The notes below the pieces were generated by a model. That model had not been told where the DNA came from. It made no database searches and saw only the letters and a list, made by a program, of their open reading frames with translations. DNA of 64,000 nt, taken from NCBI GenBank assembly GCA_012510495.1, contig JAAZHX010000034.1, positions 1 to 64,000 of the forward strand, read 5' to 3'. Origin of the DNA: Smithella sp. (lineage in GTDB: Bacteria; Desulfobacterota; Syntrophia; Syntrophales; Smithellaceae). A program made the position numbers and the translations under genes. Positions 26,511-35,120 of the stretch are shown here, one piece after another; the stretch's first letter is position 1, and each line of letters opens with the position of its first letter.

Positions 26511-27350
26511 ATGTCCGCTCAAAGAAATTCCATTCTCTGCCCGAACTGCCGCAAGCTGATCAGCCTCGATGAGCCGGCCTGCCCCTACTGCGGACTGGTG
26601 CGCCCCGGCCTGCATGAGACGGCCGGAAAACTGCAAAACATTTTTTTCGCGTTTGAGCCGGTGCAGACGATTCTGTACGTCAACATCGCTTTTTTTGTGC
26701 TGGCGCTGCTCCTGGACCTGCAGGGCATTTTCACGGGAGGCAGCCCCCTGGCGTTTCTTTCCCCTTCCAACCAAAGTCTGCTCGCGCTCGGGGCAAGCGG
26801 AGCCATCCCCGTCATGCATTACCACAACTTCTGGAGCGTTGTTTCCGCCTCGTTCCTGCACGGGGGCATCCTGCACATTGTGTTCAACATGATGGCGCTC
26901 TATCAGCTCGGCCCTTTCGTGCTGCGTGAATTCGGGCTCCACCGTTTCGTGAGCATTTACATCCTGTCCGGTATCGTCGGCTTTGCCGTTTCGGTGCTGG
27001 CGGGCGTTTCGCTTACTATCGGCGCGTCCGCTTCCATCTGCGGGCTGATCGGCGCGATTATTTATTTCGGGAGAAGCCGCGGAGGCTCTTACGGAGAAGC
27101 CATTTTCAAGCAGTCGCTGGGCTGGGTCGTGGGACTGATCATCTTCGGGTTCCTCTTCAGCGGCATCAATAACTGGGCGCACGGCGGCGGACTTCTTTCG
27201 GGCCTGCTGCTGTCCTATGCGATGGGCTACAACGACCGGAAGCCGGAGAGCGCCTGGAGCAAAATTCTGGCGTACGCCTGTGTGATCATAACCGCAGCCG
27301 TTTTGCTCTGGGCGGTTGGATCTTCGGTATATTACAAATTTTTAACGTGA
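26511..27350 (+). CDS. Rhomboid intramembrane serine protease with zinc ribbon
   Basis: 279 residues from ATG 26511 with AAGGA upstream. Cytoplasmic N-terminal zinc ribbon (Cys10, Cys13, Cys24, Cys27), then at least six membrane segments. The rhomboid catalytic dyad is visible: Ser173 in GASAS (consensus GxSG/A) and His224 in NWAHGGG. The HGG...HIVFNMMALYQLGP segment is the family's conserved loop/TM2. Such enzymes cut single-pass membrane proteins within the bilayer. Zinc-ribbon rhomboids of this form occur in Desulfobacterota; the substrate is unknown. Confidence 0.9.
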   Translation: MSAQRNSILCPNCRKLISLDEPACPYCGLVRPGLHETAGKLQNIFFAFEPVQTILYVNIAFFVLALLLDLQGIFTGGSPLAFLSPSNQSLLALGASGAIPVMHYHNFWSVVSASFLHGGILHIVFNMMALYQLGPFVLREFGLHRFVSIYILSGIVGFAVSVLAGVSLTIGASASICGLIGAIIYFGRSRGGSYGEAIFKQSLGWVVGLIIFGFLFSGINNWAHGGGLLSGLLLSYAMGYNDRKPESAWSKILAYACVIITAAVLLWAVGSSVYYKFLT

Positions 27351-27414
27351 GTCGAGCGCGCCATGCCTCTTGTTTCATCGGGCAGACATGGGCCAATCGC
27401 CAGCAGTGGATTTC

Positions 27415-27810
27415 ATGAAGACAAAGATGTATATCCTGATCGTTGCGGTTTTTCTGTTGTCCGGCTGCGACGCCACAATGACCATGGGTGGGAAAGTTCT
27501 GGGCGTCAGCTCCGGAAAATTCATCTACCAGGACGGTTATCTGTCCACGCAGTACAAAGCCAACGTCGATCAGGTATGGCAGGCCGGTGAAAAAACCGTG
27601 ACGGAACTGAAAGGCAACAAGATCGAAAAGGACCGCAAAATCACCGGCGGATCCCTCAAGACCGTCATCGCGGACGAAAAAGTGACCATCCTGATCCAAT
27701 ATGTTGAAAAAGATATGACCGATGTTTCCGTGATGCGCGGCGTCGGCGGCAGCAATATTGCTTCACGGTTGATCCTGGACAAAATCGCCGCCAATATCGT
27801 CAGACCCTGA
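27415..27810 (+). CDS. DUF3568 lipoprotein
   Basis: 131 residues from ATG 27415. A short signal peptide ends in the lipobox LSGC (Cys18). The region GKFIYQDGYLSTQYKANVDQ with VWQAGEKTVTEL fits DUF3568, a small family of lipoproteins with an alternating strand/helix domain that has a related fold in heat-shock/envelope proteins. Function unknown; periplasmic side of a membrane. The rhomboid gene ends 64 bases upstream. Between this gene and the next (27811-27948) are a short GACGGCG/CGCCGTC hairpin near 27809-27829 and no gene. Confidence 0.75.
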   Translation: MKTKMYILIVAVFLLSGCDATMTMGGKVLGVSSGKFIYQDGYLSTQYKANVDQVWQAGEKTVTELKGNKIEKDRKITGGSLKTVIADEKVTILIQYVEKDMTDVSVMRGVGGSNIASRLILDKIAANIVRP

Positions 27811-27948
27811 CGGCGCGGCTCGCCGTCCCGGCTGACCCTCGAAAAGAGAGTTCCGTACGGCTGTTGAATAACCCCCGGGCCTGTCCGCCCACGTCCCCTG
27901 CCGGGACGATCTCACCACCGGATGGGGTGAGCGACAAAGGAGAATGCC

Positions 27949-29025
27949 ATGCACGCAGTCATTATGGCCGGAGGAAAAGGAACAAGGTTCTGGCCGCGCA
28001 GCCGGGAGAAAAAACCAAAGCACCTGCTGGACATTATCAGCGACCGGACAATGATTCAGGAAACTGTTGACCGGATCAGGCCGCTCATCAAACCCCGGAA
28101 TATTCTGATCGTGACGGGGAAAAAACATGCGCGGGAATTGATCAGGCAACTGCCGGAAGTTCCCGCGAAAAACATCATCATTGAACCGGTCGGGCGCAAC
28201 ACGGCGGCCTGCATCGGGCTGGCCGCCATCCACATTCAGAAAAAAGTCAAAGACGATGTTATGGTCGTCCTGCCGTCCGACCACGGCATTGCCGACCCTG
28301 ACCGGTACCGCAGCGTCATCGCCGCGGCGGTCCTGGCCGCCGAAAGAGAAAGCGCCCTGGTCACCATCGGTCTCACCCCCACCAGCCCGCATACCGGTTT
28401 CGGCTACATGGAGGGCGGCGCGTCCGCGGGAAAGGCGGCAGGGGAAAAGCTGCTGCGGGTGAAGGCGTTTCGCGAAAAGCCTGACCTGGAGCAGGCCCGG
28501 CTTTTTCTGCAAAGCGGCAATTTTTTCTGGAACAGCGGCATGTTCGTCTGGAAAGCTTCGGCCATCCTGAGAGAAATTGAAAAGTTCCTGCCGGATTTGC
28601 ACTCGGGACTGATGGCAATCCGCCCTTCCCTGGGAACTTCCTCCGAAGCCCGCACGGTGTCGAACATTTACAAAAACCTTGCGTCAGTTTCCATTGACCA
28701 CGGCGTGATGGAAAAAGCCAAAGACGTCTTCATGATTCCGGCCAGTTTCGGCTGGAGCGACGCGGGCAGCTGGGACACGCTGTGGGAAATCTCCCCGAAG
28801 GATCAAAAAGGCAACGCGCTTGCGGGAGGCTCGCAGGCCATTTTTGAGCAGGCCGAAAACACGTTCGTTTACAGCCCGGACAAGCTGGTGGCGCTAATCG
28901 GAATCAAGGATGTTCTGGTGGTTGAAACGAAAGACGCCCTGCTCGTCTGTAAAAGGGAGCGATCGCAGGACGTCAAGAAAATCGTGGACGCGCTGGAAGC
29001 GGAAGGAAAGCATCAGTTGCTTTGA
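27949..29025 (+). CDS. manC: Mannose-1-phosphate guanylyltransferase
   Basis: 358 residues. Nucleotidyltransferase signature HAVIMAGGKGTRFWPRS at the N-terminus, catalytic/metal stretch VVLPSDHGIAD, and FREKPDLEQA, NSGMFVWK and SIDHGVMEKA of the mannose-1-phosphate guanylyltransferase family. It makes GDP-mannose from GTP and mannose-1-phosphate for surface polysaccharides. The isomerase (cupin) domain of bifunctional ManC/AlgA proteins is absent, so it is the single-function form. AAAGGAG precedes the start. Its stop codon overlaps the 3' end of the convergent HMA gene by 13 bases. Confidence 0.92.
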   Translation: MHAVIMAGGKGTRFWPRSREKKPKHLLDIISDRTMIQETVDRIRPLIKPRNILIVTGKKHARELIRQLPEVPAKNIIIEPVGRNTAACIGLAAIHIQKKVKDDVMVVLPSDHGIADPDRYRSVIAAAVLAAERESALVTIGLTPTSPHTGFGYMEGGASAGKAAGEKLLRVKAFREKPDLEQARLFLQSGNFFWNSGMFVWKASAILREIEKFLPDLHSGLMAIRPSLGTSSEARTVSNIYKNLASVSIDHGVMEKAKDVFMIPASFGWSDAGSWDTLWEISPKDQKGNALAGGSQAIFEQAENTFVYSPDKLVALIGIKDVLVVETKDALLVCKRERSQDVKKIVDALEAEGKHQLL

Positions 29026-29336
29026 GTCTCGGCGGGAAAGGCCTTCAGATAAACCGGCCGTCCCTGCACAAAAAAATTGCCCGCCCGCAGCGCCTTGATG
29101 ATCGCGTCAGGGTCCGTCCTTTCGTCGTCATAGGCAATCACCAGTTTGTTCGGTCTTTGCGTCTGATGCTTTTGAACCCCGTCAATTTTCTTCAGGATAG
29201 TCCCTATCCTTCGGTTGGCGCCTCACGAAAAACACCCGGGCAACGTCAACTGCGCAAATCTCTCCGCCGCACCGGCCGTCCCGGCCGACAAGATCAGAAA
29301 TAAAAATATCGCAACCAGTCTCTTAATTTTTCTCAT
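29013..29336 (-). CDS. Exported heavy-metal-associated (HMA) domain protein, probable selenoprotein (CxxU)
   Basis: From ATG 29336 (AGGAAG upstream) to TGA 29013-29015 this frame has one internal TGA at codon 38 (29223-29225). Read as selenocysteine it gives 107 residues: a signal peptide (about 1-24, ending AGAA) and an HMA fold. The metal motif, normally GMxCxxC, is LPGCFSU, and what follows is HMA-like: ILKKIDGVQ, KLVIAYDDE, AIIKALRAG, then FVQGRP. The homology runs straight across the TGA, so it is not a chance stop. A hairpin of SECIS type begins 12 bases after the TGA. HMA proteins bind soft metals such as Hg, Cu or Cd; selenium in place of the second thiol would alter metal affinity or give redox activity. 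It is also possible that this is a pseudogene with a nonsense change. Confidence 0.8.
29194..29223 (-). promoter_or_regulatory. Candidate bacterial SECIS element
   Basis: On the minus strand the UGA (29225-29223) is followed by 12 bases and then a perfect 6-bp stem AGGATA/TATCCT with loop GGGAC (29194-29210). The loop begins 18 bases past the UGA and has G in its first two positions, in line with the general bacterial SECIS pattern (short stem, 16-37 bases downstream, G at the loop start). SelB would bind it to insert selenocysteine. Confidence 0.65.
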
Positions 29337-29420
29337 TTTGCGTCTTCCTGTCACCCATCGCTCATTGCTTCTTGCCATCTACTATTCCACGGCCTCAAAA
29401 AACGCAACGGCAATTTACAA

Positions 29421-29449
29421 TTGACAGGCCCTGATTATTCTGGAATAAA
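29421..29449 (+). promoter_or_regulatory. Promoter for maf
   Basis: Perfect TTGACA (29421-29426), 17-base spacer and AATAAA (29444-29449), about 30 bases before the maf start. The gap 29337-29479 separates maf from the divergent HMA gene. Confidence 0.5.
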
Positions 29450-29479
29450 AAACCCGACCTTGAAAAGAAAGAAATAATT

Positions 29480-30073
29480 ATGGTTCTGTCGCTATCGTAT
29501 CCCCTGATTCTGGCCTCCGCTTCGCCGCGCCGGAAAGAACTGCTCAACGCCGTCGGTTTGACATTCAAAATCCGTCCGACCGACGTGGATGAAACCGGTC
29601 TTCCCGATGAAAGCCCGCGAGCTCACGTCCGGCGGTTGTCCGGCGAAAAGGCGGCCGTCATCGCCAGCCGCTATCCGAAGGCCCTGGTCCTGGGTGCGGA
29701 CACCATTGTCGTGATCGACGGCCAAATCCTGGGCAAGCCCCGCAATCAAAAGCAGGCGCGCGTCATGCTGCGGCAATTGAGCAACCGAAAACACACGGTC
29801 TTTACGGGTTTTACGATTGTCTGCAAGCAAACGGGAGCCGCCAAAACGGGCGTCGTGCAGTCCGCCGTACACTTCAAGGAAATCAGTCCGGAAGAAATGG
29901 ACTGGTACGTCAACAGCCGGGAGCCGTATGACAAAGCCGGGGGCTATGCCGCCCAGGGCATGGGCGCGTCTTTCATCCGGTCCATCCGCGGCTCCTACAC
30001 CAACGTCATCGGGCTTCCCCTTTGCGAAATCGTGGAAGCGCTGAGATCCATGAACACCCTTCATTTCAGGTAA
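29480..30073 (+). CDS. maf: Maf family nucleotide pyrophosphatase
   Basis: 197 residues. Maf/HAM1-like fold with the N-terminal ILASASPRRKELL, the metal/phosphate motif VLGADTIVV and the SREPYDKAGGYAAQG signature. Members hydrolyse dTTP/UTP or modified NTPs (house-cleaning) and some affect division. The typical dTTP/UTPase (YhdE type) motif set is present. Four genes follow closely on the same strand; its 3' end is six bases from yggS. Confidence 0.95.
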   Translation: MVLSLSYPLILASASPRRKELLNAVGLTFKIRPTDVDETGLPDESPRAHVRRLSGEKAAVIASRYPKALVLGADTIVVIDGQILGKPRNQKQARVMLRQLSNRKHTVFTGFTIVCKQTGAAKTGVVQSAVHFKEISPEEMDWYVNSREPYDKAGGYAAQGMGASFIRSIRGSYTNVIGLPLCEIVEALRSMNTLHFR

Positions 30074-30078
30074 GACGC

Positions 30079-30783
30079 ATGAGACAGGAAATCGAAACCA
30101 ACATTCAGAAGATCCGCAAAAGAATCGCTGCGGCCGCAGCCCGCGCGAATCGTGACCCGTCAGGCATCCGGCTGATGGCGGTCAGCAAAACCGTGGAGCC
30201 CGGGCGAATCCTGAAGGCGCTGGACGCGGGGATTTCGCTGCTGGGAGAAAATTACGTCCAGGAAGCCCGCGAGAAAATCCCCATCGTCGGCAGCGGCGCC
30301 GAATGGCACATGATCGGCCATCTGCAAACCAACAAAGTAAAATATGTCGTCCGGCTTTTCGACTGGATTCATTCCGTGGACCGTCTGGAGCTGGCGCGGG
30401 AACTGGACAAACGGGCCTCTCAGCACAACCGCCGTCTGAACGTGTTTGTCGAGGTCAATGTCAGCGGTGAAGCCTCGAAAAACGGCGCCCCGCCGGACGG
30501 CGTCCCGGAACTGGTCCGTCAGATTTCCACGCTTCCCAACCTGACCATCCGGGGGTTGATGACCATGCCGCCTTATTCCGACAACCCGGAAAATTCCCGT
30601 CCGTACTTCCAGGCGCTGCGCAGACTGCGGGATGAAATCCATGCCGCGGCCATCCCGAATGTTCGGATGGATGAACTCTCCATGGGAATGACTGATGATT
30701 TTGAAGTGGCCATCGAGGAAGGCGCGACCATTGTCCGTGTCGGCCGCGCCATCTTCGGGGAAAGACCCTATCCCCCTCAGTAG
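30079..30783 (+). CDS. yggS: YggS/PLP homeostasis protein
   Basis: 234 residues from ATG 30079. Single-domain alanine-racemase-fold PLP protein of the YggS/PLPBP family: [13 protein letters not shown] carries the PLP-binding Lys, [12 protein letters not shown] and [11 protein letters not shown] follow, and RGLMTMPPY and [20 protein letters not shown] close it. It keeps free PLP in balance and is not an enzyme by itself. The open frame extends upstream into maf, but the Shine-Dalgarno-like AGGTAAG supports ATG 30079. Confidence 0.95.
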   Translation: MRQEIETNIQKIRKRIAAAAARANRDPSGIRLMAVSKTVEPGRILKALDAGISLLGENYVQEAREKIPIVGSGAEWHMIGHLQTNKVKYVVRLFDWIHSVDRLELARELDKRASQHNRRLNVFVEVNVSGEASKNGAPPDGVPELVRQISTLPNLTIRGLMTMPPYSDNPENSRPYFQALRRLRDEIHAAAIPNVRMDELSMGMTDDFEVAIEEGATIVRVGRAIFGERPYPPQ

Positions 30784-30852
30784 CGGCCAGCAAGAATGAT
30801 AATCGTTGGGGCGGCGCTTTCAGACGGCAGTCCTGATTGCAGAGGATAAACG

Positions 30853-31704
30853 ATGACGATCCGGGAAATCATTTTTGAGGCAACGCAAAAGCTGGAGGAG
30901 GCGGGAATTCCTTCGGCGCGCCTGGACGTGGAAGTTCTGCTGGCCTTTCTTTTGCGATGCGACAGGCTGGCGCTCATCAAAAACCCGGATAATACGCTCA
31001 GCGAAAAACAATCGGCCGATTTTGGACGGTTGATCGCCAGACGGGCGGGCGGAGAACCGGCTGCCTACATTACGGGCCGGAAGGCTTTCTGGTCCTTTGC
31101 TCTGGATGTTGACCCCGGCGTGCTGATTCCCCGCCCCGACACGGAAGTTATTGTCGAAGAGGCGCTGGCCGTTTTGCGGCAGGAATCCTGGAGCCATCCG
31201 CGCATTCTGGATGTCGGCACGGGAAGCGGCGCGATCGCGCTGGCGCTGGCCTGCGAGACTCCCGGCGCGTCCATCACCGCCACGGACATCTCGGAGGCGG
31301 CCCTTGAAACGGCAAAAAAAAATGCCGCGGCCCTGAAGGCGGAACAGATCGTGTTTCTCCGGGGCAATCTCTTCGAGCCGGTTGACGGCCGGTTTGACCT
31401 GATTGTTTCCAACCCTCCTTACATCGGGGCGGATGAATACCAATCCCTGCCCCCGGGCGTTAAAAATTTTGAGCCGGAGGAAGCGCTGCGGGCGGGCCAA
31501 ACAGGTCTGGAATTTTACAAAAAACTGATCGATCAGTCCTATGGCCACCTTGCAGAAAATGGCTGGCTTTTGCTCGAAATCGGCGCTAGACAAAAACAGG
31601 AGGTTTGCGCCATCTTCGAAGCCCATAAGAATTTTTACGAACACATCGCTGTGCGCGCAGACTATGCGGGGTTTCCGCGCGTCATCAAAGGAAGGAGAAG
31701 GTAA
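30853..31704 (+). CDS. prmC: Release factor glutamine methyltransferase PrmC
   Basis: 283 residues: N-terminal helical domain, then a SAM methyltransferase with the HemK/PrmC hallmarks FWSFALDVDPGVLIPRPDTE and NPPY at 187-190. It methylates the GGQ glutamine of release factors RF1/RF2. prfA, its usual partner, is not here. murA follows without a gap (GTG directly after the stop at 31704). Confidence 0.93.
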   Translation: MTIREIIFEATQKLEEAGIPSARLDVEVLLAFLLRCDRLALIKNPDNTLSEKQSADFGRLIARRAGGEPAAYITGRKAFWSFALDVDPGVLIPRPDTEVIVEEALAVLRQESWSHPRILDVGTGSGAIALALACETPGASITATDISEAALETAKKNAAALKAEQIVFLRGNLFEPVDGRFDLIVSNPPYIGADEYQSLPPGVKNFEPEEALRAGQTGLEFYKKLIDQSYGHLAENGWLLLEIGARQKQEVCAIFEAHKNFYEHIAVRADYAGFPRVIKGRRR

Positions 31705-32952
31705 GTGGATAAAATTGTTATTTCCGGCGGCAGGCCGCTCCACGGGGATGTTCAAATCAGCGGCGCGAAAAACGCCGCCCTGCCGGTGCTGACGGCCGCG
31801 CTTCTGACCGGAGAGCCCTGCACGTTTTCCAATATTCCCGATCTGGCCGATATTAAAACCGCCTGCAAGCTCTTGAGCAATATGGGCGTGGAAATCGAAG
31901 GCGCGGGCACGGTAAAAATCAGCGCTGAAAAAATTACCAACAGCATCGCCCCCTACGATCTGGTTAAGACGATGCGCGCGTCCATCCTGGTTCTCGGGCC
32001 GCTGGTGGCCCGCACGGGCCGGGCCCGCGTCTCTATGCCCGGCGGCTGCGCCATCGGAGCGCGCCCCGTCAATCTGCACATCAAGGCGCTTCAGGACATG
32101 GGCGCGACGGTGGATTTACAGGGAGGCTATATCGAAGCCAGGGCCGACAGGCTCAAGGGCGCCGATATTTATTTTGATCTGCCCACGGTGACCGGCACGG
32201 AAAACATCATGATGGCGGCAACCCTGGCGGAGGGCACCACCGTGCTCAACAACGCCGCGCGGGAGCCGGAAATCGTCAATCTGGCGGAAGTGCTCGCGGG
32301 TATGGGCGCCAAAATCAGCGGCGCGGGAACGGACGTGATCACCGTCACCGGCGTGCCCGAGCTGTCCGGAACCGAGGCGGCCATCATCCCCGACCGGATC
32401 GAAGCCGGCACCTTCATGATCGCTGCCGGAATCACCGGCGGGGAAATCAACGTGTTGGGGTGCATCCCCCAGCACCTGGAAGCGCTGATCAACAAACTGC
32501 GGGACGCCGGCATGAACATCCAGCCCATTGAAGAGGGGCTGCGCGTCGCCGCCGGAAGTAAAATCACCAGCGTGGATGTCACAACCCTTCCCCACCCCGG
32601 CTTTCCGACGGATTTGCAGGCACAGATCATGGCCTATTTGTGCGTCGGCAGCGGCCTTTCCGTTATCACGGAGACGGTTTTTGAAAACCGCTTCATGCAC
32701 GTGAGCGAACTGAGGCGTATGGGCGCGGACATTACGATTCAAGGCAGCAGTGCCGTGGTGCGCGGCGTTCCCGAGTTGAACGGCGCGCAGACCATGGCCA
32801 CGGATCTGAGGGCCTCCGCCTCACTGATTCTGGCGGCGCTGGTCGCCCGGGGCGAAACCGAGATTTCGAGGGTCTATCACATCGACCGGGGTTACGAGAA
32901 CATCGAAAAGAAATTCTCCGCGCTGGGCGCGGACATCAAAAGGGTGAAATAA
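31705..32952 (+). CDS. murA: UDP-N-acetylglucosamine 1-carboxyvinyltransferase
   Basis: First committed step of peptidoglycan synthesis, transferring enolpyruvate from PEP. 415 residues from GTG 31705. Seen: [16 protein letters not shown] near the start and the catalytic loop [15 protein letters not shown] with Cys115, the same number as in E. coli, so the fosfomycin target Cys is present. It sits between prmC and hisD on one strand with almost no gaps (0 and 1 base), pointing to one transcript. Confidence 0.97.
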   Translation: MDKIVISGGRPLHGDVQISGAKNAALPVLTAALLTGEPCTFSNIPDLADIKTACKLLSNMGVEIEGAGTVKISAEKITNSIAPYDLVKTMRASILVLGPLVARTGRARVSMPGGCAIGARPVNLHIKALQDMGATVDLQGGYIEARADRLKGADIYFDLPTVTGTENIMMAATLAEGTTVLNNAAREPEIVNLAEVLAGMGAKISGAGTDVITVTGVPELSGTEAAIIPDRIEAGTFMIAAGITGGEINVLGCIPQHLEALINKLRDAGMNIQPIEEGLRVAAGSKITSVDVTTLPHPGFPTDLQAQIMAYLCVGSGLSVITETVFENRFMHVSELRRMGADITIQGSSAVVRGVPELNGAQTMATDLRASASLILAALVARGETEISRVYHIDRGYENIEKKFSALGADIKRVK

Positions 32953-32953
32953 G

Positions 32954-34258
32954 ATGAAAATTCTTCGAGCCGACGCGGAAGAATTCCGTGATTTTTTCGG
33001 GGTCCTGCGGACCAGGGGCGGCGCGTTTTCGCCCAGACTGCTGGCGGATGTGGCCCGGATCGTCCGGGAAGTGTCGTCGCGGGGGGATGAGGCCCTGTTT
33101 TCCTACACCCGGAAATTCGACGGCCACGACCTGACGCCGGCCACCGTCGAGGCAACGGACGCGGAAAAAGAAGAAGCGCTGGCCGGTGTAAAACCGGAGG
33201 ACCGGGACGTGATCCGGCTTGCGGCTGCGCGCATTGAAAAGTATCACCGCCGGCAGATCGCCCAGGGATGGTCCATGAAAGAGGAAGACGGCGCCGAACT
33301 GGGGCAGCGGATCCTGCCGCTGGCACGGGTGGGCGTTTACGCGCCGGGCGGCAAAGCTTTTTATCCTTCCACTATTTTGATGGCGGCTATCCCCGCGCAT
33401 CTCGCGGGAGTCAAAGAAATTATTCTGGCAAGCCCCGTGAAGGACGGCCGGCTTTCCCCGATCATGGCCGCGGCGGCCGAAGCCGCCCGAGTGGATCGCA
33501 TCTTCAAAATAGGCGGCGCGCAGGCCGTTGCCGCCCTGGCGTACGGGACCGAAAGCGTGCCGCGCGTAGACAAAATCGTGGGGCCAGGCAACGCCTATGT
33601 CGCCGCGGCCAAGAAACTGGTATTCGGACAGGCGGCCATCGACATGATCGCCGGCCCCAGCGAGGTGGCCATCATCGCCGATTCAACCGCCAACCCCGTC
33701 TTTGCGGCGGCGGACATGCTGGCGCAGGCCGAACACGATGAAAAGGCGGCGGCCGTGCTGTTCACGCCCGATTCCGATCTGGCTCGTGAAGTCGCCCGGG
33801 AAATCAAACGGCAAATGAAAACTTTGCCCCGGGAAAAAATCATCCAAAAATCCCTTTCTTCCTTCGGCGCGATCATCATCACGGCCGATATCGACGAAGC
33901 GACGGCGCTGGCCAATCGCTTCGCGCCGGAGCATCTGGAATTGATGGTGGAAAATCCGACGAACGTTCTGAGGCACATCCACAACGCCGGTTCGGTGTTT
34001 CTGGGGTCGTATACGCCGGAAGCCCTCGGCGATTACATTGCCGGCGCCAACCATATTCTGCCCACGGAAGGCACGGCGCGGTTCTCTTCGCCTCTGGGCG
34101 TTTATGATTTTTACAAACGGATGAGCGTTTTATCTTTTTCCCGGGCGGCGTTCGAAAATCTTTCGGAGCCTGCGCAGCGTTTCGCCCGGATGGAAGGGCT
34201 GGACGCGCACGCCCATTCGGTGCGCGTCCGTTGTGCCACCGGCAGGGATCAAACGTAA
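32954..34258 (+). CDS. hisD: Histidinol dehydrogenase
   Basis: Last two steps of histidine synthesis, NAD and zinc dependent. 434 residues. Landmarks: RVGVYAPGGKAFYPST, VDKIVGPGNAYVAAAKK, IDMIAGPSEV and APEHLELMVENP, which include the substrate and zinc residues (Gln/His/Asp/His). The murA-hisD neighbourhood is known in several Proteobacteria. Its 3' end overlaps the convergent enoyl-CoA hydratase gene by 10 bases. Confidence 0.97.
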   Translation: MKILRADAEEFRDFFGVLRTRGGAFSPRLLADVARIVREVSSRGDEALFSYTRKFDGHDLTPATVEATDAEKEEALAGVKPEDRDVIRLAAARIEKYHRRQIAQGWSMKEEDGAELGQRILPLARVGVYAPGGKAFYPSTILMAAIPAHLAGVKEIILASPVKDGRLSPIMAAAAEAARVDRIFKIGGAQAVAALAYGTESVPRVDKIVGPGNAYVAAAKKLVFGQAAIDMIAGPSEVAIIADSTANPVFAAADMLAQAEHDEKAAAVLFTPDSDLAREVAREIKRQMKTLPREKIIQKSLSSFGAIIITADIDEATALANRFAPEHLELMVENPTNVLRHIHNAGSVFLGSYTPEALGDYIAGANHILPTEGTARFSSPLGVYDFYKRMSVLSFSRAAFENLSEPAQRFARMEGLDAHAHSVRVRCATGRDQT

Positions 34259-34959
34259 AATCGTCCGGACGCGATAATCGGCGGGTCCTCATGATCGATC
34301 GCGTAAACGATGTTCTTGTTCATTTCCGCCTTGATCAGCTCAACGACCGGGCGTCTCTTGTTCTGAAGGTTGGCGAATTTCATCACCTCGTCCATTAACT
34401 GATCGATGTGGCAGGCCTTGGTAATGATGTGATGCTCCTCGCACTCCTGCGCGGTGCAGCGCTTTCCGGTCATGATCATCTCGTCAAGCTTGTAACGGGG
34501 AATGGCTTTTTCCATCGCCGTCATCATGCCCGGCAAAAACGGAATGCCCAGATCGACTTCGGGAAAGCACATGAAGCCTCGGTCCGACCGCATGAAGCGA
34601 AAATCAAAGTAACAGCACAGGATGGCGCCGCCGGCAAAGGCGTGCCCGGTGATGGCGGCGATGGTGGTCAGCGGATAGAGGGTTATTTTCCGGAACAACT
34701 CCATCATGGTTTCGATAAATTTCTTGGCGGTGGCGGTGTCGTTTTTCTGCAGGATCGGCATCAGCCATTCCAGATCGATGCCGTTGCTGAAAATTTTGGC
34801 ATCCGCTCCCCGAACAACCAGCGCGGTAGCCTGCGTTTCTTTTTCCACATGATCCAGAGCGTCAATAAATTTCTGCAGGAAATCCTGATTCAGCCGGTTT
34901 TCCCCCTCATTCAGCGTCACGACGGCCACATGGCCTTCCAGCTTGACTTCAATCGACAT
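34249..34959 (-). CDS. Enoyl-CoA hydratase/isomerase family protein
   Basis: 236 residues with the crotonase fold: RGADAKIFSNGIDLEW and GHAFAGGAILCCYFDFRFM (oxyanion-hole glycines) and a single acidic candidate in FPEVDLGIPF. The one catalytic Glu and the overall pattern recall delta3,delta2-enoyl-CoA isomerases rather than hydratases with two Glu; this is a guess. It ends a short acyl-CoA gene group with the truncated CoA-transferase and a short-chain dehydrogenase. The gap 34960-35120 holds no gene. Confidence 0.85.
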   Translation of the reverse strand: MSIEVKLEGHVAVVTLNEGENRLNQDFLQKFIDALDHVEKETQATALVVRGADAKIFSNGIDLEWLMPILQKNDTATAKKFIETMMELFRKITLYPLTTIAAITGHAFAGGAILCCYFDFRFMRSDRGFMCFPEVDLGIPFLPGMMTAMEKAIPRYKLDEMIMTGKRCTAQECEEHHIITKACHIDQLMDEVMKFANLQNKRRPVVELIKAEMNKNIVYAIDHEDPPIIASGRFYV

Positions 34960-35120
34960 AGTTCTTCTTCCTTCAATGTTTTTTAACTGTTCAGAACAGT
35001 TTGTGCGTCTCTTTTTCCGGTACCTCGATGACCCTTATCCCTTTGCGGAAATATTTTCAACCCCAATTTCAATTCGTGCCCGACCTTCAGCCCCGCAGCC
35101 TTCGGCCTTTGAAGCCTTTC

